This document shows positions 16,492 to 24,925 of a DNA stretch of 64,000 nucleotides, one piece after another (position 1 is the first letter of the stretch; each line of letters opens with the position of its first letter). Position numbers and translations under genes: made by a program. Under the pieces are notes generated by a model. That model was not told the origin of the DNA. It did not search any database and saw nothing but the letters and a program-made list of their open reading frames with translations. This DNA comes from an uncultured Thermoanaerobaculum sp. (GTDB lineage Bacteria; Acidobacteriota; Thermoanaerobaculia; Thermoanaerobaculales; Thermoanaerobaculaceae), in contig CALHAH010000015.1 of the NCBI GenBank assembly GCA_937934115.1, positions 1 through 64,000 on the forward strand. Direction: 5' to 3'.

Positions 16492-17732
16492 TGCCCCGCC
16501 GGGTTGTGGTCACCGGGGTGGGGCTCATTTCCCCGCTGGGGGTTGGGACTGAACCCACGTGGGAAGCCCTCATTGCTGGGCGCTCAGGTGTGGGCACCAT
16601 TACCAAGTTTGATGCCTCAGCCTTCCCGGTGAGGATCGCCGCCGAAGTGAAAGGCTTTGACCCCCAGGTGTGGCTTGACGCTAAGGAAGCGCGCAAGTTC
16701 GACCTTTTTGTGCAGTACGCCTTGGCGGCAAGCCTCATGGCGGTGGAAAACTCGGGGCTCACGATCACCCCGGAGGTTGCCGATCGCGTAGCCGTGGTTT
16801 TGGGCTCGGGGATTGGTGGTCTGCCCCTCATCGAGGAAAACCATCAAACTCTCCGGGAAAAGGGGCCCCGTCGGGTGTCGCCGTTTTTTATACCCGGTGC
16901 CATCATCAACATGTGTGCGGGGCTGGTTTCCATCCGCTTGGGTGCCAAGGGCCCCAACATGGCCACGTGCACCGCCTGCTCCACTTCCGCCCACGCTATC
17001 ACCGACGCCTACCTGTACATCCGTCACGGCTACGCGGACGCCGCCATTGCTGGGGGGGCGGAGGCGGTGATTGACCCCTTGGCGGTGGCGGGGTTTGCCT
17101 CCATGCGTGCTCTTTCCACTCGCAACGAGGAGCCGGAAAAGGCCTCCCGACCCTGGGACCGGGATCGGGACGGGTTTGTGATGGGCGAAGGCGCGGGGGT
17201 GTTGGTCCTGGAGGAGCTGGAGTTTGCCCTCCGGCGTGGGGCGCCGATCCTCTGCGAGGTTTTGGGAATTGGCATGACTGGCGACGCCTACCACATTACC
17301 GCCCCCTGCGAGGATGGGGATGGAGCGGCGAGGGTCATGAATGCGGCGCTACGGGACGCTGGCATTGCGCCCGAACAGGTAGACTACATTAACGCTCACG
17401 GTACGTCCACGCCCCACGGCGACCGCATTGAAACCGTGGCCATCAAGCGGGTTTTTGGCGACCACGCGTACAAGCTGGCGGTGTCCTCCACCAAATCGGC
17501 CACAGGCCATCTGTTGGGAGCCGCCGGTGGGCTGGAAACTGGCATTACCGCGCTGGTGGTAGCTCGGGATGTGATCCCACCAACCCTGAACCTGGATAAC
17601 CCGGACGAGGGCTGCGACCTGGACTACGTGCCGCATCAAGCACGCCAGCAAACGGTGCGGGTGGCCATTTCCAACTCCTTCGGGTTTGGTGGCACCAACG
17701 CGTGCATCGTGCTGGGTAAGTGGGAGGCGTAA
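16491..17732 (+). CDS. fabF: Beta-ketoacyl-ACP synthase II
   Basis: Condenses malonyl-ACP with acyl-ACP in fatty-acid elongation. The 413-residue protein has the thiolase-fold signatures: VVVTGVGLISPLG at the start, nucleophile Cys in TACSTSAHAI (~163), first His in NAHGTSTPHGD, the Lys/His motif KSATGHLLGAAG, and the glycine-rich end NSFGFGGTNACIVL. The ATG at 16491 overlaps the acpP stop, so the pair is translationally coupled. The FabF length and the Cys-His-His triad separate it from KASIII. Confidence 0.96.
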   Translation: MPRRVVVTGVGLISPLGVGTEPTWEALIAGRSGVGTITKFDASAFPVRIAAEVKGFDPQVWLDAKEARKFDLFVQYALAASLMAVENSGLTITPEVADRVAVVLGSGIGGLPLIEENHQTLREKGPRRVSPFFIPGAIINMCAGLVSIRLGAKGPNMATCTACSTSAHAITDAYLYIRHGYADAAIAGGAEAVIDPLAVAGFASMRALSTRNEEPEKASRPWDRDRDGFVMGEGAGVLVLEELEFALRRGAPILCEVLGIGMTGDAYHITAPCEDGDGAARVMNAALRDAGIAPEQVDYINAHGTSTPHGDRIETVAIKRVFGDHAYKLAVSSTKSATGHLLGAAGGLETGITALVVARDVIPPTLNLDNPDEGCDLDYVPHQARQQTVRVAISNSFGFGGTNACIVLGKWEA

Positions 17733-17817
17733 AGCTGCGCGGCGGTTTTACGTCGCGGTGTGCGGCAGCAAGCACTAGAATTCACAAGGGCGCGCCAGCG
17801 CCACGAAAGGGGGGGCT

Positions 17818-18606
17818 ATGAGGATTGCCGTTCTGGTCACCTACGTCCCCGACACCGCCTCGACAATCAAGGTGGGGCCGTCGGGAAAAGCCATTGACGA
17901 GGCGGGGATCAAGTGGATCATCTCGCCCTACGATGAGTTTGCAGTGGAAGAGGCCATCAAGCTCAAGGAGAGCAAGGGAGCTGAGGTTACCTACATCACG
18001 TACGGTCCAGAAAGGGATCAGCAGGTGTTGCGGGAGTGTTTTGCCCGCGGTGGGGATAAGGGCGTGCACGTGGTGGGCACCGGGGCGGCCTTTGGTGATG
18101 CCTTTGCCATTGCGCAAATTCTCACTGCCGCGGTGAAGAAAGCCGGACCCTTCGATCTCATCTTTGCCGGGGTCAAGGGCGTGGGCAGCGACCAGGGGCT
18201 GGTGGGGGCTATGGTGGCGGAGCTTTTGGATATCCCCCACGTGGCTTCGGTGACCAAGATCGAATACGGAGAAGCAGGCATCACTGCCTGGCGGGAAATC
18301 GAGGGCGGCCAAGAAGTGGTGGAAGTTTCGCTACCCTGCGTGATCACGGCGCAGAAGGGTCTGAACGAGCCCCGCTACCCATCGCTCAAGGGCATCATGG
18401 CAGCCAAGAAAATGCCCGTGGAAAGCGTGAAGGTGGCGGATTTGGGATTGGACGAAGCAGCCTTGGGTGGGGCCACGTGCCGTTGGGTCTCCCTGGCACT
18501 GCCACCCGCCAAGTCAGCTGGCAAGATCATCCATGGCGAACAGGACCCGCAAGCGGCGGCCCGGGAACTGGCGCGGTTATTGCGGGAAGAAGCAAAGGTC
18601 ATTTGA
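17818..18606 (+). CDS. etfB: Electron transfer flavoprotein beta subunit
   Basis: The AMP-binding small subunit of ETF, which passes electrons from acyl-CoA dehydrogenases (or a bifurcating partner) to the respiratory chain. 262 residues; typical segments are VTYVPDTAS at the N-terminus, INPYDEFA-like ISPYDEFAVEEA, FAGVKGVGSDQGLVGAMVAELL, and PRYPSLKGIMAAKK near the C-terminus. The ATG at 17818 has an AAAGGGGGGG ribosome site; TAGAAT at 17776-17781 is a possible -10. It is paired with etfA 10 bp downstream. No acyl-CoA dehydrogenase or ETF-quinone reductase is in the window. Confidence 0.96.
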   Translation: MRIAVLVTYVPDTASTIKVGPSGKAIDEAGIKWIISPYDEFAVEEAIKLKESKGAEVTYITYGPERDQQVLRECFARGGDKGVHVVGTGAAFGDAFAIAQILTAAVKKAGPFDLIFAGVKGVGSDQGLVGAMVAELLDIPHVASVTKIEYGEAGITAWREIEGGQEVVEVSLPCVITAQKGLNEPRYPSLKGIMAAKKMPVESVKVADLGLDEAALGGATCRWVSLALPPAKSAGKIIHGEQDPQAAARELARLLREEAKVI

Positions 18607-18616
18607 GGAGACAACC

Positions 18617-19588
18617 ATGGCGGGAATCCTGGTATTTGTGGAACAGCGTGACGGCCACGTGCGGAAGGCTTCCTTCGAGGCTCTCTCCGAAGCTAAGAGG
18701 TTGGCGCAAGGCAAGGGAATTCCAGTGGTCGCAGTGGTGGTGGGCTCGGGTGTACGTGGGCTGGCGTCCACCTTGGGGGACTGGGGGGCAGAAAAGGTGT
18801 TCGTGGCAGACCAGCCAGAGCTAGCCCACTACTCCCCGCAAGCGTATGCGCAAGCGCTGGCCTCCGCTGTGGGAGAGGCCCAACCGCAAGCGGTCTTCCT
18901 TGCCGCTACGGCCATGGGCCGGGACCTCGCGGGCAGGCTGGCAGCGAAGCTCAAGGTGGGGTGTTTGCCGGATGTCACGGCTGTGCGTTGGGACGGCGAC
19001 ACCCTGCAAGCGGTGCGTCCGGTGTACTCGGGGAAGGCCCTGGCTACTGTGGACGGCGGCAAGAGCGTGCCGGTGGTGGTTACCCTGAGGCCCAACGTGT
19101 TTCCCGCCCAAAAGTCCCCTCATACTGCCGAGGTGATGGCGCTCCCGCCGGTGGCGGTGCGTGGTGGCTACAAAGTTAAAGAGGTGGTGAGCTTGCAGGC
19201 CGGCGAGCTGGATGTGGCGGAAGCGGACATCATCGTGTCCGGCGGCCGGGGCCTGCGGGGGCCGGAAAACTTTGCGCTTATCCGGGAGCTCGCCAAGGTG
19301 CTGGGGGCGGCGGTGGGTGCTTCCCGCGCGGCGGTGGATGCCGGCTGGATTGACCACGCGCACCAAGTGGGCCAAACGGGGAAAGTGGTATCGCCCACTT
19401 TGTACATTGCCTGTGGCATTTCCGGCGCCATTCAGCACCTGGCGGGGATGTCCTCTTCCAAGGTGATCGTTGCCATCAACAAGGACCCAGAAGCGCCCAT
19501 TTTCAAGGTGGCGGATTACGGTGTGGTGGGCGACTTGTTCCAGGTGATCCCGGCGCTTACGGAGGAAGTTCGCAAGTTGAAGACGTAA
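18617..19588 (+). CDS. etfA: Electron transfer flavoprotein alpha subunit
   Basis: The FAD-binding large subunit of ETF. 323 residues from the ATG at 18617, which has GAGGAG upstream; the much longer open frame from 18467 merely runs through the etfB end. The C-terminal FAD domain shows SGGRGLRGPENF, GASRAAVDAGW, QVGQTGKVVSPTLYIACGISGAIQH and INKDPEAPIFKVADYGVVGD, the ETF-alpha signature. The N-terminal half (VFVEQRDGHVRKAS) is the Rossmann-like domain. No N-terminal ferredoxin is fused, so it is the simple form; whether it bifurcates cannot be read here. Confidence 0.96.
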   Translation: MAGILVFVEQRDGHVRKASFEALSEAKRLAQGKGIPVVAVVVGSGVRGLASTLGDWGAEKVFVADQPELAHYSPQAYAQALASAVGEAQPQAVFLAATAMGRDLAGRLAAKLKVGCLPDVTAVRWDGDTLQAVRPVYSGKALATVDGGKSVPVVVTLRPNVFPAQKSPHTAEVMALPPVAVRGGYKVKEVVSLQAGELDVAEADIIVSGGRGLRGPENFALIRELAKVLGAAVGASRAAVDAGWIDHAHQVGQTGKVVSPTLYIACGISGAIQHLAGMSSSKVIVAINKDPEAPIFKVADYGVVGDLFQVIPALTEEVRKLKT

Positions 19589-19619
19589 GGCCCTGATGGC
19601 TGGGCGCCACGGGTTCAAG

Positions 19620-19647
19620 CCCGGCGAGCGGGTGTTTTGTTTGCTTT
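19620..19647 (+). terminator. Weak terminator after etfA
   Basis: CCCG (19620-19623) and CGGG (19629-19632) make a short stem followed by a T-rich run (TGTTTTGTTTGCTTT). The stem is only 4 bp and competes with an overlapping CGGG/CCCG pair just upstream. Confidence 0.35.
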
Positions 19648-19667
19648 GTCCCTCGTCTCGCGCCAGG

Positions 19668-19696
19668 TTGCCGCGCGCCGATAAAAGGCGTACAAT
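19668..19696 (+). promoter_or_regulatory. Promoter of the two small membrane-protein genes
   Basis: TTGCCG (19668-19673), 17-bp spacer, TACAAT (19691-19696). The -10 ends 24 nt before the ATG at 19721, giving a short leader with AGGAGG. It is one of the best-formed promoters in the window. Confidence 0.65.
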
Positions 19697-19720
19697 GCTT
19701 TTGCGGAACAGGAGGTGGCT

Positions 19721-20227
19721 ATGAGCGACGAGGAAAGGGGCAGGGTGGCAAAAAAAATTCAGGAAAAATTGGACGAAACAGGAGAAGCTGTGCAAGAAGT
19801 TTTGGAAGCTGCCAAGGAGTCGGTAAGCCAGGCCGAAGAGGCCATGGAGAAGGCCAAGGAGGTGCTTGGGGAAGGCTACGGCAAGCTCAAGACCACTTCC
19901 GCCGAGGCGTACGCCAAGGCCAAAGAGTATTTGGCTGAAGCTCGGGCAGCCTTGGAGGTGGCTCGCGAGCGCGCCGGCCAACTTTACGGCCGTTCCCGAG
20001 AAATAGCTGAGGAGGCTTACCAAAAGGCCAAGCAGCAGTACGAAAAGCTGGCTAGTGAGGTGAAGAAGGGCTACGCCAAGGTCAAAGCAAAAGTGGAGGA
20101 GATTGACGTCAAGGAAATGCGGGACGACGTGGTGGACTACATCCGTCGCAACCCCGGCAAGTCGGTGTTGATTGCCTTGGCAGTGGGCTTTGTGGTGGGT
20201 TATTTGGTTCGCAAGCGGGAGCCGTAA
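19721..20227 (+). CDS. Helical C-tail-anchored membrane protein (YqjD/DUF883- or YtxH-like)
   Basis: 168 residues. Residues 1-135 are Ala/Glu/Lys-rich with heptad character (KEYLAEARAALEVARERAGQLYG), predicted to be one long amphipathic helix or coiled coil with LEA-like repeats. The C-terminus RRNPGKSVLIALAVGFVVGYLVRKREP is a single transmembrane helix with Gly spacing and basic flanks, as in YqjD/ElaB-type tail-anchored proteins. It is probably a stress or envelope protein at the inner membrane. AGGAGG lies 5 nt before the ATG. It is followed 4 bp downstream by another small membrane protein. Confidence 0.75.
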   Translation: MSDEERGRVAKKIQEKLDETGEAVQEVLEAAKESVSQAEEAMEKAKEVLGEGYGKLKTTSAEAYAKAKEYLAEARAALEVARERAGQLYGRSREIAEEAYQKAKQQYEKLASEVKKGYAKVKAKVEEIDVKEMRDDVVDYIRRNPGKSVLIALAVGFVVGYLVRKREP

Positions 20228-20231
20228 AGCA

Positions 20232-20561
20232 ATGGACGAAAAGATCCGCCCAGAAGAAGAAGAGCGCCCCGAGGTTTACGAGCTGGAAGACCTGGAGCCC
20301 CAGGAGGACGAGGGGGAGACGGCCCGTAGGCAGAGGCTGGATGCCGATTTCCTATTGGACAAGGTCATCCCCAGCGAGATTGACTGGCGGGATTTGGTGC
20401 GCCGTCACCCCTTGCTTTCGGTGGGGGTAGCTGCCGCCCTGGGGTTTCTCATTGGGCGCAGTAAGGGGTCTGCTATCGTTGCGGGGGCCTCGGCCGCGGT
20501 GACCTCAGCGGTGATGCGGCAGCTCTCTGGGGTCTTGGACACCGACGTTTTCGAGTTTTAG
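20232..20561 (+). CDS. Small acidic membrane protein with glycine-rich helix
   Basis: 109 residues. The first ~50 are strongly acidic (EEEERPEVYELEDLEPQEDEG); then DWRDLVRRHPLLSVGVAAALGFLIGRSKGSAIVAGASAAVTSAVM gives one or two Gly/Ala-rich hydrophobic helices. The layout of RRHPLLSVGVAAALGFLIG resembles the membrane tail of the neighbouring protein, so the two may assemble together. The ATG at 20232 lies 4 bp after the upstream stop with only a distant GGGAG, consistent with translational coupling. Function unknown. The next element is a bidirectional terminator. Confidence 0.72.
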   Translation: MDEKIRPEEEERPEVYELEDLEPQEDEGETARRQRLDADFLLDKVIPSEIDWRDLVRRHPLLSVGVAAALGFLIGRSKGSAIVAGASAAVTSAVMRQLSGVLDTDVFEF

Positions 20562-20607
20562 GCTCAAAAAAAGCCACAGCCCGATGGTGAGAGCATGAAG
20601 AAGCAGA

Positions 20608-20641
20608 GGGGAGCGTTATTTGGACGCTCCCCTTAAGTTTT
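20608..20641. terminator. Bidirectional intrinsic terminator
   Basis: GGGGAGCGT (20608-20616) pairs with ACGCTCCCC (20624-20632) around a 7-nt loop. Plus strand: followed by TTAAGTTTT; minus strand: followed by a T/C-rich run. It separates the small membrane-protein genes from convergent coaD and overlaps the coaD stop codon. Confidence 0.65.
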
Positions 20642-21116
20642 CCATGGCGGCCAAAACCGGTGGCGGGACCAAGCCGCGAATGTTACCCCCCAAGGCCCAA
20701 ATTTCCTTGATAAGGCGGGAAGAAAGGTAGGAAAACTCTTCCTGTGGGGTGAGAAAAACGGTTTCCACTTCCGGACAGAGGCGACGGTTCATGAGCGCCA
20801 TTTGAAACTCGTACTCGAAGTCCGAGACCACCCGCATCCCCCGAAGCACCACCCGAGCGCCGGTAGTACGCATGAAGTCCACAAGAAGCCCGGAAAAGGA
20901 GGTTACCGCCACCTGCGGTAACTGGCTGAAGGTTTGACGGATGAGCTCTACCCGTTCCCCTGGGGGAAAGAGCGGCTTTTTTTCGGTGTTTTCCAAAACC
21001 GCTACCAGGATTTGAGGGAAAAGCCTCACTGCCCGGCGCACGATGTCCACGTGTCCCATGTGCAGGGGGTCGAAGCTCCCCGGGTACACTGCCAAAAGCT
21101 TTGGCTCGCGGGTCAC
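20616..21116 (-). CDS. coaD: Phosphopantetheine adenylyltransferase
   Basis: Transfers AMP from ATP to 4'-phosphopantetheine, the penultimate CoA step. 166 residues; nucleotidyltransferase motif YPGSFDPLHMGHVDIV (the T/HxGH), VVLRGMRVVSDFEYE, and the second ATP motif SYLSSRLIKEIWALGG. The GTG at 21116 has GAGGAG 5 nt upstream inside the preceding gene and overlaps its stop (GTGA). It is last in the minus-strand operon aroF, S55-like, propeller-like, coaD. coaX at 56836 supplies the first step of the same pathway. Confidence 0.95.
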   Translation of the reverse strand: MTREPKLLAVYPGSFDPLHMGHVDIVRRAVRLFPQILVAVLENTEKKPLFPPGERVELIRQTFSQLPQVAVTSFSGLLVDFMRTTGARVVLRGMRVVSDFEYEFQMALMNRRLCPEVETVFLTPQEEFSYLSSRLIKEIWALGGNIRGLVPPPVLAAMENLRGASK

Positions 21117-23140
21117 GGCTGCTCCTCTACCGCCACCACGCGGCGGTTGTGATGATCATCCACCACACGGATGGAAAGCACATGCTTGCCTTTAATCACT
21201 GGTAAACGGAAAACCTCCCGCGGAGAGTCTAAAAGCCCATCCTCAGGTGCCAGGGGAAGCCATCTTTGGGCGTCCCGGTTGTACTCGGCAAAGGCGATGG
21301 GGGAAAGCTCGTCGCTCGCGACGATGACCCAAAAATCCCCTTCTCGCCGCACGGACAAAGAAGGGGGGGTATTGTCCACCACAAACCAGGAGGAAACCGC
21401 AGTGCTCACCTCTGGGGCTTCCGGGTTGCCTGGGGCATCGCTGGCGGTGATCCGGAAACGGTAAAGGCCGTCGGCCAAAGCCTGGGTGTCCACTGCCAGC
21501 TGAACGCTTTCCAGCTTTTGGCGCACCGGCCACCAGTCCCCGCCTTGGCGTTGGATTTCCACGTCAAAAAGGAGGGGATCCCCGTTTGCATCCTCCGCCT
21601 TCCAAGCCACGGTTTGGTACCCCACGCGGTAGTACTTCTTCCCCAGCTGCGTTTGCGTTTCCTTTTCGTCTTCCAGGGTGGTAAAGATACCCGCAAGATC
21701 GGGGTGGGAAACCTCCACGATGCGTTCCGAAGGCGGCGGGCTTTTCAGGTACACCTCGCCCGGGGGGAAGACCTTCACTTCTTTGATTTGCGGTGGTACG
21801 TTCAGCTGCCGATACGCCACCTGCACACGGGATACACTGGCCAGTCCAGGCCCCAATTCCAGCTTGAACTGGAGGAAGCGGCCCAGGGGCACCTTTGCCA
21901 AGGTATCACTGCAGGGTTCCGGTGACGACCAAGCGCTCCAGGTTTCGTTTACCTCTTGGCTGTTACCCGAGCGAAAGCTTGCCCGACAAGGGCCGGAAAC
22001 CGTGGCTAAAAAGCGCCCCCACCGCGCCGGTTGGCCAGCATCGAGAACGGCGGAAGTGAACGTCCCTTGGGGTGCGCCCCCGCGCCTGAGGACCTTCACG
22101 GGCTCCTGGGTCAGGACCAAATTGCCGCTGGTGCTGAGCTTGACGATTTGGCCAGCGTCCACCGTGTCCAGCTGTACCGTGACGCCTTCCACTATTTGCA
22201 AGAGGCGCCCCTCCAGGCCCGTACCCACCAGGACCTGGGCACCACCCCAGGCAACCGTAAAGGCCAGCTCCTTTTCAAAGCGAGCCAAGGTGGTTACCGC
22301 CCCCTGTGGTGTAACCAGCAAAACCTCACTGGTGAACCGGCCCGTGTCGGGGCTGGGGGCGGAGGTGGTGACCGTGACCGAAGGTTGCCCTTCACCCGGT
22401 TTTTGGCCCATGGTGGGATCGCCGGTAAGGGCGGTGGCAGCCACGGCACCGTTGGGTAAAGCGGTCACGCTGGAAATTTCCGTAAAAGCCGAGTCGTGCA
22501 ACACCCCGAGACGCGTGCCATCGTACGAAAGGATAAGCCCTTTTCCGGAGGTACCCACGATGAGCTTTTTCCCCGTGCTCACCAAGCAGCGGGCGTGACG
22601 GTCGGGGATCTCGGCGAGGAGCTCCAGCCCTTTTTCCGTGAGCACAAGGAGCCTGCCCGGGTTTCCAGCAGCCACCACCAGCTTGCCAGCAAAAAAAGCA
22701 CTGTCCCACAGGTTGCCCTGGGCAAGGGTGGCCACCGTCTCTAGCTTGCCCTGCCGAAAGCGCACGACGCTGGCGGGAAGAGCAGTGGTGGCATAAACGG
22801 CGCCATCGGGAGCTACAAGGAGCGACGTGATTTGATCCGCGGACAGCTCTCCCAGGAGGGAAGTGCCCTTCTCGCTTATAAGGTAAATCCTGGCGGGGTG
22901 GCCGGTTCCCACGTAAATGTTGCCCTTCCCGTCTTCGGCCATAGCTTGGGCCAAAGGCTCATTGAAGACGGCCAAGGGCGTCAAGGGTGGCAAAGCCTCC
23001 AACCCGCCATCGGGACGCACAACCACACCGGTGGCGCGGGAACCCGCCAACGTATTCGGGGTGTCGAGGGTGAAAAAGCGGGTGGGTGCGGCCAGGGCTG
23101 GTACGGCCACGCCCAGTGCAAGGAAAATACGCGCGGTCAT
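21113..23140 (-). CDS. Secreted propeller-like protein of unknown function
   Basis: 675 residues. MTARIFLALGVAVPALA is a signal peptide. Residues ~30-360 hold repeats of the form GxIYVGTGxPARIYLI, GAVYATTALPASVVRF and KLIVGTSGKGLILSY, the pattern of NHL/SMP-30-type beta-propellers. The second half looks like beta-sandwich modules (YRVGYQTVAWKAEDANGDPLLFDVEIQ, DGLYRFRITASDAPGNPE, VVDNTPPSLSV). It should be periplasmic or surface located. The ATG at 23140 has GGAGG 4 nt before it and overlaps the S55-like gene by four bases, so the two are probably made together. No enzyme motif was recognised. Confidence 0.75.
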   Translation of the reverse strand: MTARIFLALGVAVPALAAPTRFFTLDTPNTLAGSRATGVVVRPDGGLEALPPLTPLAVFNEPLAQAMAEDGKGNIYVGTGHPARIYLISEKGTSLLGELSADQITSLLVAPDGAVYATTALPASVVRFRQGKLETVATLAQGNLWDSAFFAGKLVVAAGNPGRLLVLTEKGLELLAEIPDRHARCLVSTGKKLIVGTSGKGLILSYDGTRLGVLHDSAFTEISSVTALPNGAVAATALTGDPTMGQKPGEGQPSVTVTTSAPSPDTGRFTSEVLLVTPQGAVTTLARFEKELAFTVAWGGAQVLVGTGLEGRLLQIVEGVTVQLDTVDAGQIVKLSTSGNLVLTQEPVKVLRRGGAPQGTFTSAVLDAGQPARWGRFLATVSGPCRASFRSGNSQEVNETWSAWSSPEPCSDTLAKVPLGRFLQFKLELGPGLASVSRVQVAYRQLNVPPQIKEVKVFPPGEVYLKSPPPSERIVEVSHPDLAGIFTTLEDEKETQTQLGKKYYRVGYQTVAWKAEDANGDPLLFDVEIQRQGGDWWPVRQKLESVQLAVDTQALADGLYRFRITASDAPGNPEAPEVSTAVSSWFVVDNTPPSLSVRREGDFWVIVASDELSPIAFAEYNRDAQRWLPLAPEDGLLDSPREVFRLPVIKGKHVLSIRVVDDHHNRRVVAVEEQP

Positions 23141-24918
23141 GGAACCTCCGGAGAAACCACATCCAGGCTCACTCGAATCCCCCCGGCGAGGGGCCAAGGG
23201 AAAGGCCATCGTCGGCTGGTCACCAGATGGGTCGTTAGCCGCTCCACGTTGCCCTGCGTGACCGCCGAGGCCAAGGAGGCTGCCAGCGATGGGGGGAGAG
23301 CGGGGAGCGGACCTTGAGGCAACGAAAGCCCAGCTTCTCTTGTTTCCAAAGCCACCACCAAATGGGAGCTGGGTTCCAGCCGTGAAAGCTGGGCGCAAAG
23401 CTGGGCGAAGTTTTGGGCTTGGGACTTTTCGCTGCGCAAGGCGTAGTCTGCAAAGCTGGCCCCATCGGCCACGATGAGATCCAGCTTGCCCAACGGCAAG
23501 CCTTTCGGGATTTCCACGGTATAAAAATGAGTTTCCGGCTGGCTGTGGTAGGGTTGCAGGCGAACCCCCACGGCAAGCGTTTCTCCCGGCCGCACCTTCC
23601 GACGCTGAGGGATCGCTTCTAGGATGGCGGCGCTGGTGTGGGGTGAGCGGGAAAGCTGCAAATCCAAAGCTGCGAGAGGGGGGGCAGGGAAGGGCGGGTT
23701 GGTGAGCACACCTACCAGCGCGCCCGCAAAGGTGGCAACCCTGGCAACGGCGTCGGGACCGGCGGTGTTCTGCCGCAAGCTCACCGAGCTGCCGTCCGCA
23801 AAGCGTGCCTTGAAGGTCAGATCTACCGTTAAATCGGCGTTGGGTCCCTGGTTGTAGCTGAGGCTAGTAGCAGCGAGAAAGGCAACCAGTAGCGGCTTGA
23901 GGATAGGGACATCGGCAAGGTAAAAGGAAAACCGCTTGCTCTCCTGCAGGCTCACCACCGTCACGGTGATCGGCAAACCGGCCGGCGGCGCTCCACCTAC
24001 CGCTACCATCCCTGCCGGTTGGTCCGCCAGGAAGGTGCCAAAGGGCGGGCCAACGTTGAAGATCTTGAAGGGCAAGGCGTAGGAAGTTTGTATGGCCAAC
24101 ACCGTGGCGCGGGCTGCGGGCATCCGTACCGTGCCGGCGGCAAAAAGCGGATGCCCAAAAGCGTAATAGGTATTCCCATCTTTGGCGGTGAGGGTGCCGC
24201 CCGCGGCCAGCACCGCATCACCCCAAACCAAGACCGCCGCCACCATGTCCCCAGCTTGCGGCGCCACGTGCTCTTCCCGCGCTGCAGCACCCCCGGGGAC
24301 CGGGGACAGCCCCAATGGCCGCCAAAGCTTTTCTGCCCACGGCGAGTGGGGGAACCCGGCCAGGGCTAGCGGCGTGGGTTGCAGTAAAGGTGGTGGCGAG
24401 GGGGCAAGGGCGGAAAGCTCCAACTCCCCCCGTAAAGCGGAAAGCAGCACGGCCACGGGATTGGCTTTTGCTGATGTTTGCTGGGTGCGGTTCTCTGTGG
24501 CTAAAGCATTGCCAAGGGTGGCGGTACGTGCCGAGGCAAAAAGTGGTGGCGCATCTGCGCTCTCCCCGTCTACGGGGATGGCTTGCATGTCTTCAAAAGG
24601 CGTGACCCCGGCAAGGGGTTCGCGGGCAAAGTTCCAGCCGAAAGCTATGGCCCCCAGGAGCTTACCGTCAACGTACACCGGCGAGCCGCTCATCCCCGCC
24701 ACCACCCCGGCGTCGGCAAACCTGGGGTCTTTTAGCTTGACGAGGATGGCGCGTTGCCCTGGCTGGCCCACGGGGAGAGTGCCCACCACCTCCACGGGGA
24801 TGGTGATCCTTTCCCCTCCACTCCACTCGGTGACGCACACGCCCCGCTGGCCAGTTTGCACTTCCGCAAAAGGCATCACCGCAAGACCGGTTGCCAAAAG
24901 GATGGGGAGCACAGCCAC
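23137..24918 (-). CDS. SpoIVB/S55-type peptidase-domain protein
   Basis: 593 residues with an N-terminal hydrophobic segment (MAVLPILLATGLAVMPF) and a region like the SpoIVB peptidase S55 domain: RAILVKLKDPRF, then VVAGMSGSPVYVDGKLLGAIAFGW with the presumed nucleophile Ser, and AAVLVWGDAVLAAGGTLTAKDG ... YYAFGHPLF. The rest is beta-rich (PVSVRL-like FYLADVPILKPLL ...). In sporulating bacteria S55 proteins process pro-sigma-factor signalling components, but no sporulation genes are seen here, so its role is open. The GTG start at 24918 has GAGG upstream. It lies 7 bp after aroF and overlaps the propeller-like gene. Confidence 0.75.
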   Translation of the reverse strand: MAVLPILLATGLAVMPFAEVQTGQRGVCVTEWSGGERITIPVEVVGTLPVGQPGQRAILVKLKDPRFADAGVVAGMSGSPVYVDGKLLGAIAFGWNFAREPLAGVTPFEDMQAIPVDGESADAPPLFASARTATLGNALATENRTQQTSAKANPVAVLLSALRGELELSALAPSPPPLLQPTPLALAGFPHSPWAEKLWRPLGLSPVPGGAAAREEHVAPQAGDMVAAVLVWGDAVLAAGGTLTAKDGNTYYAFGHPLFAAGTVRMPAARATVLAIQTSYALPFKIFNVGPPFGTFLADQPAGMVAVGGAPPAGLPITVTVVSLQESKRFSFYLADVPILKPLLVAFLAATSLSYNQGPNADLTVDLTFKARFADGSSVSLRQNTAGPDAVARVATFAGALVGVLTNPPFPAPPLAALDLQLSRSPHTSAAILEAIPQRRKVRPGETLAVGVRLQPYHSQPETHFYTVEIPKGLPLGKLDLIVADGASFADYALRSEKSQAQNFAQLCAQLSRLEPSSHLVVALETREAGLSLPQGPLPALPPSLAASLASAVTQGNVERLTTHLVTSRRWPFPWPLAGGIRVSLDVVSPEVP

Positions 24919-24925
24919 CCTAACC

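Noticed and set aside
18821-20023. 400-codon minus frame antisense to etfA and the helical membrane protein
   Set aside because: Composition is that of a shadow frame (His/Arg/Leu-rich), and etfA on the plus strand is unambiguous.
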